From the NCBI GenBank assembly GCA_019112985.1, contig DXIG01000141.1, forward strand, positions 1 to 33,032: 33,032 nt of DNA. Reading direction: 5' to 3'. This document shows positions 18,446-26,233 of the stretch, one piece after another; position 1 is the first letter of the stretch; every line of letters begins with the position of its first letter. The notes under the pieces are model-generated. The model was not told where the DNA came from. It did no database searches and was given only the letters and a program-made list of their open reading frames with translations. This DNA is from Candidatus Butyricicoccus stercorigallinarum. Its GTDB lineage: Bacteria; Bacillota; Clostridia; Oscillospirales; Butyricicoccaceae. Made by a program: the position numbers and the translations under genes.

Positions 18446-18532
18446 ATCGCCTCTTCCTTTCTCCAAAAGTTGAGCCGGCCGGCTCTCCATCCATCCTATG
18501 CGCCGCCGCCCGCCCGGGTGCGCGGCCGGGTA

Positions 18533-18561
18533 TTGACAATCTGATATTATTATGATATCAT
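18533..18561 (+). promoter_or_regulatory. promoter of the SPFH-RHH operon with overlapping palindrome
   Basis: Perfect TTGACA (18533-18538), 17 bases, TATCAT (18556-18561). The perfect palindrome ATGATATCAT (18552-18561) covers the -10 and is followed by related ATATCA and ATATC steps. That position suits a repressor operator. Confidence 0.75.
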
Positions 18562-18590
18562 ATCAATATCTCAGAGTAGGAGGAATGAAT

Positions 18591-19601
18591 ATGAAGGAAC
18601 TCGTTCTCAACAACCGGAAGCACGGCATGGCGGTGCTGCTGGTGACGCTGGCGCTGTATCTCGCCGCCATCGCCGCCTGCGTGTTCGCCGCGAACAACGA
18701 TCTGACCCCGCTGCTCGTCGGCAGCATCCTCTGGCTGTGCCTCGGCTGGTTCCCGCTGTGCGGGCTCAAGGTGCTCAAGCCGCAGGAGGCGCTCGTGCTC
18801 ACGCTGTTCGGCAAGTACATCGGCACGCTGCGCGGCGAAGGCTTTTACTTCGTCAACCCGTTCTGCACCAGCGTGAACCCGGCGGCGAAGACGCGCCTCA
18901 ACCAGAGCGGCGACGTGGACAGCGGCGCCGGCGCGGCCAAGCGCAGCGGCACGTCGTTCACGCTCAACCTGCAAACCGAGGTGGCGAGCAACAAGCTGTC
19001 GCTCAAGGTGATGACGCTCAACAACAGCCGCCAGAAGATCAACGACTGCCTGGGCAACCCGGTGGAAATCGGCATCGCCGTCATGTGGCGCATCACAGAC
19101 ACGGCGAAGGCGGTGTTCAACGTGGACAACTACAAGGAATACCTCTCGCTGCAATGCGACAGCGCGCTGCGCAACATCGTGCGCATCTATCCCTACGACG
19201 TCGCGCCGGGCGTGGACACCACGGGCGACGGTCTGGCGGACGAGGGCAGCCTGCGCGGCTCGAGCGAAGTGGTCGCCGCGCGCATCCGCGAAGAGATTCA
19301 GCAGCGCGTCGCCGACGCCGGTCTGGAGATTCTCGAGGCGCGCATCACCTACCTGGCGTATGCGCCGGAAATCGCCGCCGTCATGCTCCAGCGCCAGCAG
19401 GCGTCCGCCATCGTGGACGCGCGCAAGATGATCGTGGACGGCGCGGTCGGCATGGTGGAAATGGCGCTCGACCGGCTGAACGAAAACCAGGTCGTCGAGC
19501 TGGACGAGGAGCGCAAGGCCGCCATGGTCTCCAATCTGCTCGTCGTCCTGTGCGGCAACCGCGACGCGCAGCCGATTGTCAACTCCGGCAGCCTGTACTG
19601 A
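18591..19601 (+). CDS. SPFH (band 7/flotillin-type) domain protein
   Basis: About 336 residues. Two N-terminal hydrophobic segments (about 14-36 and 41-62) precede an SPFH domain: [55 protein letters not shown], then [45 protein letters not shown]. The C-terminal part is a helical stretch ([15 protein letters not shown]). Such proteins form oligomeric membrane scaffolds. ATG 18591 is used because AGGAGG at 18578-18583 lies 7 bases before it and only 1 base before an alternative ATG at 18585. The next gene, 9 bases on, encodes a ribbon-helix-helix protein. This pairing I recognise from other Clostridia; its role is unknown. Confidence 0.9.
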   Translation: MKELVLNNRKHGMAVLLVTLALYLAAIAACVFAANNDLTPLLVGSILWLCLGWFPLCGLKVLKPQEALVLTLFGKYIGTLRGEGFYFVNPFCTSVNPAAKTRLNQSGDVDSGAGAAKRSGTSFTLNLQTEVASNKLSLKVMTLNNSRQKINDCLGNPVEIGIAVMWRITDTAKAVFNVDNYKEYLSLQCDSALRNIVRIYPYDVAPGVDTTGDGLADEGSLRGSSEVVAARIREEIQQRVADAGLEILEARITYLAYAPEIAAVMLQRQQASAIVDARKMIVDGAVGMVEMALDRLNENQVVELDEERKAAMVSNLLVVLCGNRDAQPIVNSGSLY

Positions 19602-19610
19602 CACGGTCCT

Positions 19611-19823
19611 ATGGGCAAGAAAAAGCAGATTCCACTGCGGCTGTCGCAGAGCCTGTACGACGCCATCGCCGCGTGGGCGGAGGACGACTTTCGTTCGGTC
19701 AACGGGCAGATCGAATACCTGCTGACCGAATGCGTCCGCCAGCGGAAGAAAAACGGAAAATATGTGCCGGAACAGCTGGAGGAGCACCTCGAGATGGATC
19801 TGGAATCCACGCCGGCCGATTGA
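19611..19823 (+). CDS. Arc-like ribbon-helix-helix protein
   Basis: 70 residues. Basic start [42 protein letters not shown] fits the beta-strand/helix/helix plan of Arc/MetJ-type DNA-binding proteins ([12 protein letters not shown] strand and helix [11 protein letters not shown] helix B). The last ~20 residues are acidic. No clear ribosome site: the ATG is 9 bases past the SPFH stop, so translation is probably coupled. It may repress its own operon through the palindrome at the upstream -10 (inference). It could instead act as an adaptor tethered to the SPFH protein. Confidence 0.8.
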   Translation: MGKKKQIPLRLSQSLYDAIAAWAEDDFRSVNGQIEYLLTECVRQRKKNGKYVPEQLEEHLEMDLESTPAD

Positions 19824-19870
19824 CAAACGCCGCGCGCCATGCTATGCTTTTGCTATCGAAGGACAGCCCA

Positions 19871-20084
19871 TTCCAAAAAACGCAGGCGTTTTTTGGAGAA
19901 CAGGCAGCCCGCGGCAGCGCACGCGCACAGCGCGCACGTTTGCGGGCTGTGCGGTGTTTTTCCGACGCACCTGTCGCCGGAAAAACGATTTCACCTGCCG
20001 CCTGCGGGCGGAAAAATTCTGCCGAGCGCTGTTCACGCACGCAAGAAACTTTCTTGCATGACGCATCGCTTTTTCGACAGTCTG
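19871..20084 (+). repeat. long copy of the structured 3'-UTR element
   Basis: A 214-base gene-free stretch made almost entirely of hairpins. CCAAAAAACGC/GCGTTTTTTGG (19873-19883, 19886-19896); CAGCCCGC/GCGGGCTG (19905-19912, 19942-19949); GTTTTTCCG/CGGAAAAAC (19956-19964, 19978-19986); CCGCC/GGCGG (19998-20002, 20007-20011); and GCAAGAAA/TTCTTGC (20041-20057). The first four are also present in the inverted copy at 29070-29255. It begins 48 bases after the RHH stop and ends exactly at a terminator stem. It also accounts for most of the 318-base gene-free interval 19824-20141. Confidence 0.75.
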
Positions 20085-20115
20085 CGCTCTCCTCGCAAGA
20101 GGAGAGCGATTTTTC
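20085..20115 (+). terminator. intrinsic terminator of the SPFH-RHH unit
   Basis: CGCTCTCCTC-GCAA-GAGGAGAGCG, a 10-bp perfect stem, then ATTTTTC. It directly abuts the structured repeat. Confidence 0.9.
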
Positions 20116-20141
20116 GTTCTGTTTCCGAGGAGGACCCCATC

Positions 20142-20645
20142 ATGCATGACACCATCGCCGAACTGCTGCTGGCGGCCTGCGCCTACAACGGCGCCGACCC
20201 CCGGCGCAACCACCACCTGCTCAAGGTGCACAACTACTGCCGCATGATCGCGCAGGGCGAGCAGCTGGACGCGCACACCCGCTTTGTGCTGGAGGCCGCC
20301 GCCGTCCTGCACGACATCGGCATCCACGAGGCGGAGCGCGTGCACGGCTCGTCCGCCGGGGCGTATCAGCAGCAGGAGGGGCCGGCGGTCGCGCGGCGGC
20401 TGCTCGAGCCGTTCGCCCTGCCGGAGGAGGACGTGGCGCGCATCTGCTGGCTGATCGCGCACCACCACACCTACCGCCCGATCGACGGCGCCGACCATCA
20501 GATTCTGTTGGAGGCGGATTTCCTCGTCAATGCGTGGGAGGATGCGTTCGGCGAAGCGCAGATCCGCCATTTTTACACCCACGTCGCCGCGACGGAAACC
20601 GGAAAGGCGCTGCTGCGCGCGCACTATCTGCCGGACGCGGATTGA
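20142..20645 (+). CDS. HD-domain phosphohydrolase-like protein
   Basis: About 167 residues. The HD superfamily metal ligands can be read as H30 (KVHNY), H57-D58 (LHDIGIH) and the histidine cluster near 108-110 (LIAHHHTY), ending with a D (LLEADFLVNAWED). This gives the H...HD...H...D pattern of small metal-dependent phosphohydrolases. ATG 20142 (MHDTIAELL) has GAGGAGG 8 bases upstream. Its 3' end overlaps the convergent cupin gene by 22 bases. The substrate cannot be inferred. Confidence 0.87.
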   Translation: MHDTIAELLLAACAYNGADPRRNHHLLKVHNYCRMIAQGEQLDAHTRFVLEAAAVLHDIGIHEAERVHGSSAGAYQQQEGPAVARRLLEPFALPEEDVARICWLIAHHHTYRPIDGADHQILLEADFLVNAWEDAFGEAQIRHFYTHVAATETGKALLRAHYLPDAD

Positions 20646-20944
20646 GGCTCCGCCGGGCGGAACACGCACAACCAGATGCACGGCGCGCTGGTGTAGCTGA
20701 CGCGGTGGCGCAGGTGGGCGGGCAGCCACGCCGTGTCGCCCGCGCGCAGGCGCTGCCGTCTGCCGCCGGCGTATTCCAGCTCGCCCTCCCCCGCGAGGAC
20801 GCACACCCACTCGTCCTCCGCCTGGTCGTACCAGCCGGACGTCTGCCCGTTGGAGACGATGCGCTCGATGCGCGTCGCCCCGGTCAGCAGCGGCTCGACC
20901 AGCTCCTCCGCCGGCAGTTCCGCCGGCAATGCAAAGACATTCAT
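20624..20944 (-). CDS. cupin-domain protein
   Basis: 106 residues forming a single small cupin barrel. The first cupin motif is degenerate (SGWYDQAEDEWVCVLAGEGELEY); the second reads GDTAWLPAHLRHRV. Metal ligands are therefore reduced (E-W in place of H-x-H; H near 78 and 81 retained). GGGAGG lies 9 bases before ATG 20944. The 3' end overlaps that of the HD-domain gene, and no terminator separates the two convergent genes. Function unknown; small cupins of this kind often bind sugars or regulators. Confidence 0.83.
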   Translation of the reverse strand: MNVFALPAELPAEELVEPLLTGATRIERIVSNGQTSGWYDQAEDEWVCVLAGEGELEYAGGRRQRLRAGDTAWLPAHLRHRVSYTSAPCIWLCVFRPAEPQSASGR

Positions 20945-20985
20945 CTGTTTCAGCCTCCCAATTTTTTCGAGAAAGGATTGTTGTT

Positions 20986-21612
20986 ATGTCCGAAACCCGT
21001 CAGGATACCTTCACCTGTCCGCAGTGCGGGGAAGACGGCCCGATCGAGCTGTGGACCGGCATCAACGTCGACCACGACCCCGACGCGCGCCGCCGCGTCG
21101 AAGACCTGTCGCTCTTTTCGTGGACGTGCCCCAACTGCGGCAAGGACTGCCTGGTGCTGCACCCCTGCCTGTACCACGACATGACCAACGAATTTATGGT
21201 CTGGTTCGCGCCCGACGGCGAGGTGCAGGACGGCGCGGAATTTTCCCAGCTTGAGCGCTACACGCTGCGCACGACGCGCACGCCCAACGAGTTCCGCGAG
21301 AAGATCAACGTCCTCGAGCGCCATCTGGACGACCGCGCGCTCGAGCTGACCAAGCTGATCCTGATCATGCAGCTCTCGCGTGACAGCGTCGACGTCGTGG
21401 ACGTCGTGTTCCACAGCATCGACCGCAATGGACAGTTCGTCTTCGTGCTCGTCCACCCGGACGGCGTGGAGCAGTACCTGCGCCTGCCGGCGGCGACCTA
21501 CCAGAAGCTGGCGCACGACGTGCGCGAATACCTGTTCACGCCGGGCCGCGGCTTCCAGACCATCGACCTGAGCTGGGCGAAGGAAGCGCTGGAGCTGCTG
21601 CGCGGCGCGTAA
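20986..21612 (+). CDS. CpXC-domain protein
   Basis: About 208 residues. Two zinc-knuckle cysteine pairs frame a beta-rich region: TCPQCGEDG (C11, C14) and SWTCPNCGKDCLVLHPCLYHDM (second pair near 48-51). This is the CpXC domain, found in many Firmicutes and of unknown function. A helical region (FREKINVLERHLDDRALELTKLILIMQL) and a C-terminal alpha/beta part follow. AAGGA lies 8 bases before ATG 20986. Divergent from the cupin gene with only about 40 bases between, and ends at a bidirectional terminator. Confidence 0.85.
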   Translation: MSETRQDTFTCPQCGEDGPIELWTGINVDHDPDARRRVEDLSLFSWTCPNCGKDCLVLHPCLYHDMTNEFMVWFAPDGEVQDGAEFSQLERYTLRTTRTPNEFREKINVLERHLDDRALELTKLILIMQLSRDSVDVVDVVFHSIDRNGQFVFVLVHPDGVEQYLRLPAATYQKLAHDVREYLFTPGRGFQTIDLSWAKEALELLRGA

Positions 21613-21628
21613 AAACGCCCCCTTACGA

Positions 21629-21664
21629 CAAAAGCCGTCCCGCTCGCGCGGGACGGCTTCGTTT
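21629..21664. terminator. bidirectional terminator between the CpXC gene and iolG
   Basis: GCCGTCCCGC-TCGC-GCGGGACGGC, a 10-bp perfect stem (21634-21643, 21648-21657), flanked by AAA on one side and TTCGTTT on the other. Confidence 0.85.
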
Positions 21665-21696
21665 ATTGTTCAATCATGGTATGGATTGCTGGAAAA

Positions 21697-22722
21697 TTAC
21701 TCGGCAACCTTGACCCAGACACCGCCGTTGCGGCAGGACTCGGTTGCTGCGGCAGCCATCAGGACCGGACGCAGGCCGTCATACGCACCGACAACCGTCG
21801 GCTTGTCGTTGACGACAGAGTCGATGAAGTACTTGAGCTGCTCGATGAACGCATCGTTGTAGCGCTCGAGGAAGAACCACTTCGGCTTCTCGGAAACCGA
21901 GCCGTCGACGGTGGTGATGGTCGCGGTGGAGTTCAGATCGTTCTGATCTGCCGCCATGCCCTTGGAGCCGAAGACCTCAACTCTCTGGTCGTAGCCGTAA
22001 ACGGCCTGACGGGAGTTGTTGATGGTGGCGATTGCGCCGTTTGCCAGCTTCATGGTGACAACCGCGGTGTCGACATCCGGGATACCGGACTCTTTCTGCA
22101 GGTTCGGGTTGACCAGGCAGGAGCCAACGGCGGAAATCTCAACCGCCTCGGAGCCGGACAGATAGCGAACCATGTCGAAGTCATGGATCATCATATCATA
22201 GAAGATGCCGCCGGAAACTGCGACGTAGGATGCCGGGGGCGGCTCCGGATCGCGGGAGGAGACGTTGATGTAGTGCGGATCGCCGATCTTGCCGGCCTTG
22301 ACCGCGTCAGCAACTGCCTTGTGGTTGTGGTCGAAGCGGCGGTTGAAGCCGACCTGGAACTTGACGCCCTTTTCCTCTACCATCGCCAGCAGCGCCTTGA
22401 TCTTCTCGATATCGTAGTCGATCGGCTTCTCGCAGAATACATGCTTGCCAGCCTTGACCGCTTCCATCGAAACCTCACAATGGGTGTCGGTGGAGGAGCA
22501 AACCATGACGACGTCGACATCCGGGTTGTTGATGACGTCCATGTAATCGGTGGATGCGTTGGTGATGCCTCTCTGTGCCAGCCACTCGCGCGCGCCGGAC
22601 TTGTCGAGCATCGGATCGGCCGCCGCGATAACCTCAGCGCCGTCCAGGTTGTTCAGCAGGTTGTTGATGTGGAGCTTGCCGATACGGCCGCATCCAACAA
22701 CGCCAAAACGTAAATTTGCCAT
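21697..22722 (-). CDS. iolG: inositol 2-dehydrogenase
   Basis: 341 residues, Gfo/Idh/MocA family. Oxidises myo-inositol to 2-keto-myo-inositol with NAD+. Rossmann motif GVVGCGRIGKLH at 7-18; D36 at the end of beta-2 favours NAD+. The catalytic EKP triad-lysine motif is at 98-100, and GGIFYDMMIHDFDMVRYLSG near 170-190 supplies the catalytic Asp/His. Length and motifs are those of IolG, not of a generic oxidoreductase; scyllo- or chiro-inositol activity cannot be excluded. It follows iolE by 120 bases on the same strand with a hairpin between. Codon use is of the highly expressed type. ATG 22722 has a GGAGAG-like site upstream. Confidence 0.93.
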   Translation of the reverse strand: MANLRFGVVGCGRIGKLHINNLLNNLDGAEVIAAADPMLDKSGAREWLAQRGITNASTDYMDVINNPDVDVVMVCSSTDTHCEVSMEAVKAGKHVFCEKPIDYDIEKIKALLAMVEEKGVKFQVGFNRRFDHNHKAVADAVKAGKIGDPHYINVSSRDPEPPPASYVAVSGGIFYDMMIHDFDMVRYLSGSEAVEISAVGSCLVNPNLQKESGIPDVDTAVVTMKLANGAIATINNSRQAVYGYDQRVEVFGSKGMAADQNDLNSTATITTVDGSVSEKPKWFFLERYNDAFIEQLKYFIDSVVNDKPTVVGAYDGLRPVLMAAAATESCRNGGVWVKVAE

Positions 22723-22757
22723 GACCTTTTCTCTCCTTGTCTATACGAATGCTATAC

Positions 22758-22799
22758 GACGGAAAATGGGATACCCGCGGCAAACGCCGCCGGGTATCC
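22758..22799 (-). other. hairpin between iolE and iolG
   Basis: GGATACCC/GGGTATCC outer stem (22769-22776, 22792-22799) continued by an inner GCGGC/GCCGC stem, followed on the minus strand by CATTTTCC. The short T-run suggests a partial terminator or an mRNA-processing/stability element, not a full stop. Confidence 0.6.
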
Positions 22800-22842
22800 A
22801 TATTTCTTTCCTTTTTAGGCGAATTTCAGGCGAACTGTCGTC

Positions 22843-23742
22843 TTACTTTGCCATTTCCGCGGTGATGTACTCGTAAGCCATCTTCGCGTACTTGAACGGG
22901 TTGGCCTTTGCCGGGTCCTGCTCGGCCTCGACCATGATCCAGCCTTCGTAGCCGATCTCGTCCAGCTTCTTGAGCACTGCCGGGAAGTCAACGCAGCCTT
23001 CCGGATCGCCCGGTACGGTGAACGCGCCGTTGCGGACGGACTTCAGGAAGGACCAGCTCTCCTTGATGGCCTGATCGCGAACCGGCTTGCGCATGTTCTT
23101 CAGATGTACGTGGCCGATTCTGTTCGGGAACTTCTCGAGGATCGCCAGCGGGTCAACCTCGGAGAACGTCCAGTGGCCGGTGTCGTAGCACAGCAGCAGG
23201 TCGTCGGAGGTATTTTCCAGCATGCGGACGGTCTCCTCCAGCGTCTGCACGCAGGTGCCCATGTGATGGTGGAAGCAGGCGCGGATGCCGTTGCTCTTTG
23301 CGTACTCAGCCAGCTTGTTCAGGCCTTCGCACATCTTCATGAACTCGTCGTCGGTGAACGTCGCCTTGTTCTCAAAGATGGACAGATCCTGATTGCCCTG
23401 GATGGAGTAGGACTGCTCAGAAATGTTGATTGCCGTCGCGCCGGCGTAGGACAGATACTCGATCTCCTTCTTGAACTCCTCGAAGGTCTCCTCGTACGGC
23501 TTGGTGCCGAGGAAGGAAGAGAACCACTTGGAAGCAATCGTCATGCCGCGCAGGTCGAGCGCTTCCTTCAGCTCCTTGACGTCGGACGGATACTTGTGTC
23601 CGACCTCGCAGCCGGTGAAGCCGGCCAGGCGCATCTCGGAAATGCACTGCTGGAACGTATTCTCGTCGCCGAGATCCCACATGTCGTCGTTGGTCCAGCC
23701 GATCGGACAGATACCAAGCTTGATATCCTTGTTTGTGAACAT
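22843..23742 (-). CDS. iolE: myo-inosose-2 dehydratase
   Basis: About 299 residues, xylose-isomerase-like TIM barrel. Removes water from 2-keto-myo-inositol to give the diketone used by IolD, with a divalent metal. The N-terminal KLGICPIGWTNDDMWDLG is diagnostic for IolE. Metal-site motifs are visible as ACFHHHMGT, CYDTGHWTFS, IGHVHLKN and GWIMVEAEQDP. ATG 23742 is used: GGAGGTG lies 8 bases before it but only 2 bases before an in-frame GTG at 23748. First gene of an iolE-iolG unit driven by a strong promoter. Confidence 0.95.
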   Translation of the reverse strand: MFTNKDIKLGICPIGWTNDDMWDLGDENTFQQCISEMRLAGFTGCEVGHKYPSDVKELKEALDLRGMTIASKWFSSFLGTKPYEETFEEFKKEIEYLSYAGATAINISEQSYSIQGNQDLSIFENKATFTDDEFMKMCEGLNKLAEYAKSNGIRACFHHHMGTCVQTLEETVRMLENTSDDLLLCYDTGHWTFSEVDPLAILEKFPNRIGHVHLKNMRKPVRDQAIKESWSFLKSVRNGAFTVPGDPEGCVDFPAVLKKLDEIGYEGWIMVEAEQDPAKANPFKYAKMAYEYITAEMAK

Positions 23743-23859
23743 ACTCACAACACCTCCATAATTTTATAATCCTGTCCGCACGTCCAGTGTCCGCGTGAAA
23801 TCTCTCTAAATTTCCACGCGGCGCGCGGGCAGGTAAATAGGCTTTTCTCCTACATTCTT

Positions 23860-23888
23860 ATGATATAGGATACGGTGGTATTTGTCAA
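23860..23888 (-). promoter_or_regulatory. promoter of iolE-iolG
   Basis: Perfect TTGACA (23888-23883), 17 bases, TATCAT (23865-23860) on the minus strand. Start expected near 23853, with about 110 bases of leader. Confidence 0.75.
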
Positions 23889-24085
23889 ACGTTTTGTGCA
23901 ATTTGGTTAATTATTTTTTCTTTTCCCCCGCAATCTATCCTGTTTTTACAAATATATTGGCAATGTTGTCCATATGCCCCGCAGATATATCCATTTTTAT
24001 GGGCACTTTTCCAGTCGCGGATTTCCGGCGGGCGCTGCGCGCCGCACGCGCCGCCGTTTTGCAGCTTCCTGCTGTCCCGGCGCGC
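23889..24085. other. gene-free A+T-rich region upstream of iolE with candidate regulator sites
   Basis: No coding sequence is supported. About 75 bases upstream of the iolE -35 box are GCAATGTT-GT-CCAT (23960-23973) and ATATGCCCCG (23972-23981). Both have counterparts in the transketolase/iolR intergenic region (27297-27308 and 27242-27251). The rest is A+T-rich, then G+C-rich close to the next terminator. Confidence 0.45.
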
Positions 24086-24123
24086 GAAAAAGAGCGCCGC
24101 TCCCGCGTGGAAGCGGCGCCCTC
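24086..24123 (-). terminator. intrinsic terminator after the secreted-protein gene
   Basis: GAGGGCGCCGCTTCC...GGGAGCGGCGCTC stem followed by TTTTTC on the minus strand. Confidence 0.88.
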
Positions 24124-24134
24124 TGCTGCCGTGG

Positions 24135-24983
24135 TCAGATACGTTTTTTGTATACCGCCAGTCCGGCCAGCGCGAGCGCGGCGGCGCCCGCCAGGCACCA
24201 GAGCGGCCAGGCGGCTTCTTCCGCTGCGGCCGTGCCGTCCGCCGTCCCGCCGTAGTGCCGCTCGATGATGGCGGAGAACTCGCCCATCGGGTAGGCCTCG
24301 CCCTGCCCGATGTCCGCGGGGTCGACGCCGGTCGGGCGCGGATCGCCGATCGGGATGGCCTGCAAGCCGTCGTCCGGCGTCTCCAAAATGGCGACGGCCG
24401 AGCGCAGCTTGGGCGAGCCGCCGAGAATCAGCGCGCGGCTGATCGTTCCGCTGTACGCCGCTTCGATCTGCTGCTCATACCAGTCGGCGGTGTCCGCCTG
24501 CTCCCGGATCTCGGTCGGATACCAGTTGCCCTCGTCCTCTCTCAGCTGCTCAAGCTGCTTCTCCGTCAGTATGGCATACGCCTGATCGTCGCCGGTCTCC
24601 GGCACGCCCTGCGCGAGGGTCACGCTGAGCACCGCGTCCTGCGCCCGCACCGGCAGCACCCAGACGGTGTAGTCGGCCGCCTGCGCGATCTGGTCGAACG
24701 TCATCTCCTGCTGCAAAAACTGCCCGTAGAGATTCGACTCGTCCACGTACATCTTGTACGCCTGGCTCCAGTCGAGGTCGTCCGCGGTCACGTCGGCGGT
24801 GATGCCGCTGTCGTCATATTCCTGTAATTCGTTGATCCAATCCACAATGCGCTCGTCCAGCGCGGTCAGCTCCGCGTAGTCCGGCGTCTCCGGCGTCAGC
24901 CGCTCGATCTCGGCGGCGAACGCGCCGGCCGTCAGCGCCGCGCCGCACAGCGCGGTGAGCGCGAGCAAAAACAGCTTTTTCAT
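24135..24983 (-). CDS. secreted, C-terminally membrane-anchored protein of unknown function
   Basis: 282 residues. Signal peptide 1-~23 (KKLFLLALTALCGAALTAGAFA, cleavage after AFA). The extracytoplasmic domain is about 230 residues with many Asp/Glu and aromatic residues, and lacks recognisable catalytic motifs. Near the C-terminus a hydrophobic helix (about 256-276) is followed by a YKKRI stop-transfer tail, a type I membrane protein or sorting-type anchor without LPxTG. I do not recognise the family. It lies alone between iolE and the transketolase genes, on the same strand as both but separated by terminators. A weak promoter (TTGCGC, 17 bases, TAGAAT at 25068-25040) precedes it. Confidence 0.75.
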   Translation of the reverse strand: MKKLFLLALTALCGAALTAGAFAAEIERLTPETPDYAELTALDERIVDWINELQEYDDSGITADVTADDLDWSQAYKMYVDESNLYGQFLQQEMTFDQIAQAADYTVWVLPVRAQDAVLSVTLAQGVPETGDDQAYAILTEKQLEQLREDEGNWYPTEIREQADTADWYEQQIEAAYSGTISRALILGGSPKLRSAVAILETPDDGLQAIPIGDPRPTGVDPADIGQGEAYPMGEFSAIIERHYGGTADGTAAAEEAAWPLWCLAGAAALALAGLAVYKKRI

Positions 24984-25188
24984 GTCGCTCCCTCCTCAGT
25001 CTTCGACCGGGTATGCGTCTCATCTTTTCTTGTGGTTTTATTCTATTACAGAAAAGAACGAAGCGCAATAGATATGTCAATATTGTAACCAAACTGTTTC
25101 TGTATTTTCATAAACATGGCATAAACGGGCAATCGCCTCTCTCCCCCTCCCGCGCGCCGGCGCGCCGCGCGATATCGCTTTTGCGCGC

Positions 25189-25220
25189 AAAAAAGCGCCG
25201 CCCCCCTGCGGGGGCGGCGC
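25189..25220 (-). terminator. intrinsic terminator after the transketolase genes
   Basis: GCGCCGCCCCC/GGGGGCGGCGC-type stem (25195-25220) followed by six Ts on the minus strand. Confidence 0.95.
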
Positions 25221-25244
25221 GGACAGAATCGGAGCAGTCCAATC

Positions 25245-26219
25245 TTACTTTCTGGCGATAACCTTCTTGACGTTGGCGACGATCTCCTCTGCGGTCAGCT
25301 TGTACGCCTCCTGCAGGAAGTTCTGCGCGCCAACCTGGCCGAACTGGTCGTGTACGCCGACCATCTCAACCGGCGTCGGGCACTGCTCGGACAGCACGCG
25401 GGCAACGGCGGAGCCGAGGCCGCAGGTGCAGTTGTGGTTCTCAGCGGTGACGATCGCGCCGGTCTCCTTGGCGGACTTGACGATCAGCTCCTCGTCGATC
25501 GGCTTCCAGGTGAACATGTCGATGACACGAACCTTGATGCCCTCGGCCTCCAGCGTCTCGTAAGCCTTCAGCGCCTCGTCGACCATGATGCCGGAAGCGA
25601 TGACGGTCGCCTGGTCGTCTGCGCTCTCCTTGAGCGTGACGCCCTTGCCGATCTCGAAGTCAGAGCCGTCGGCGTAGATGGTGGTGAAGCCCTTGCGGAT
25701 CATGCGCATGTAGGACAGACGGCCCTCTACGGCGGTCAGCTTCTTGGTCAGCGCGTAAACCTGCGCGTAGTCGACCGGATCGATGACGATCGCGTCCGGA
25801 ACGGACATGTACAGCGCGCAGTCCTCAAACGGCATGTGGGTGCCGCCGTTGTAAGCAGCGCATACGCCGGGGTCGGAGCCCAGAACCTTGACGCCCAGCT
25901 TCGCATATGCGGCGGACATGAACGCCTGGTCGAACGCACGGCGGGAAGCGAAGCAGCCGAAGGAATGGATCCACGCCTTCTTGCCGGTCGCGGTCAGACC
26001 AGCGGCGATGCCCATGGCGTTTGCTTCCGCGATGCCCGCGTTGATGGTGCGGTCCGGATACTTGGCAGCCAGCTTCTTGGTGTTGATGCAGCCCATCAGG
26101 TCGCAGTCGACATGAACGACGGACTTGTCCGCCTCCATGAGCTCGAGCATAGCCTGAACGTAGCCGTCACGGCAGCTGCGCTTGTCTTTTTCGTGCTTTC
26201 CAATTAAAGTAAAACTCAT
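25245..26219 (-). CDS. transketolase, C-terminal subunit (split enzyme)
   Basis: 324 residues, covering the pyrimidine-binding and C-terminal domains of transketolase. HVDCDLMGCINTKK and NAGIAEANAMGIAAGLTATGKKAWIHSFG carry the glutamate (AE) that activates thiamine diphosphate. The C-terminal domain starts near ATVIASGIMVDEALKAYETLEAEGIKVRVIDMFTWKPID. It must pair with the N-terminal subunit encoded 14 bases upstream. Split transketolases are normal in many Clostridia, but some dedicated catabolic transketolases (sulfofructose, apulose phosphate) are also split. Its place beside iolR suggests a role in, or co-control with, inositol catabolism. GGAGGG overlaps the upstream stop. Confidence 0.95.
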   Translation of the reverse strand: MSFTLIGKHEKDKRSCRDGYVQAMLELMEADKSVVHVDCDLMGCINTKKLAAKYPDRTINAGIAEANAMGIAAGLTATGKKAWIHSFGCFASRRAFDQAFMSAAYAKLGVKVLGSDPGVCAAYNGGTHMPFEDCALYMSVPDAIVIDPVDYAQVYALTKKLTAVEGRLSYMRMIRKGFTTIYADGSDFEIGKGVTLKESADDQATVIASGIMVDEALKAYETLEAEGIKVRVIDMFTWKPIDEELIVKSAKETGAIVTAENHNCTCGLGSAVARVLSEQCPTPVEMVGVHDQFGQVGAQNFLQEAYKLTAEEIVANVKKVIARK

Positions 26220-26233
26220 TTCCTATGCCCTCC

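Noticed and set aside
18472-18485. 14-base perfect palindrome upstream of cotJA as an operator
   Set aside because: G+C-rich palindromes of this kind arise easily here, and it is not positioned on a recognisable promoter.
18446-18532. Sigma-E promoter for cotJ from a CATAGGAT on the minus strand
   Set aside because: The -10-like box has no -35 partner at the right distance.
19871-20084. Structured repeat as a small protein gene
   Set aside because: Frames through it differ in the two copies because of indels; conservation follows the stems, not codons.
23881-23902. Possible catabolite-response (cre) site near AAACGTTTT upstream of iolE
   Set aside because: Does not fit the cre pattern TGNNANCGNTNNCA in spacing.
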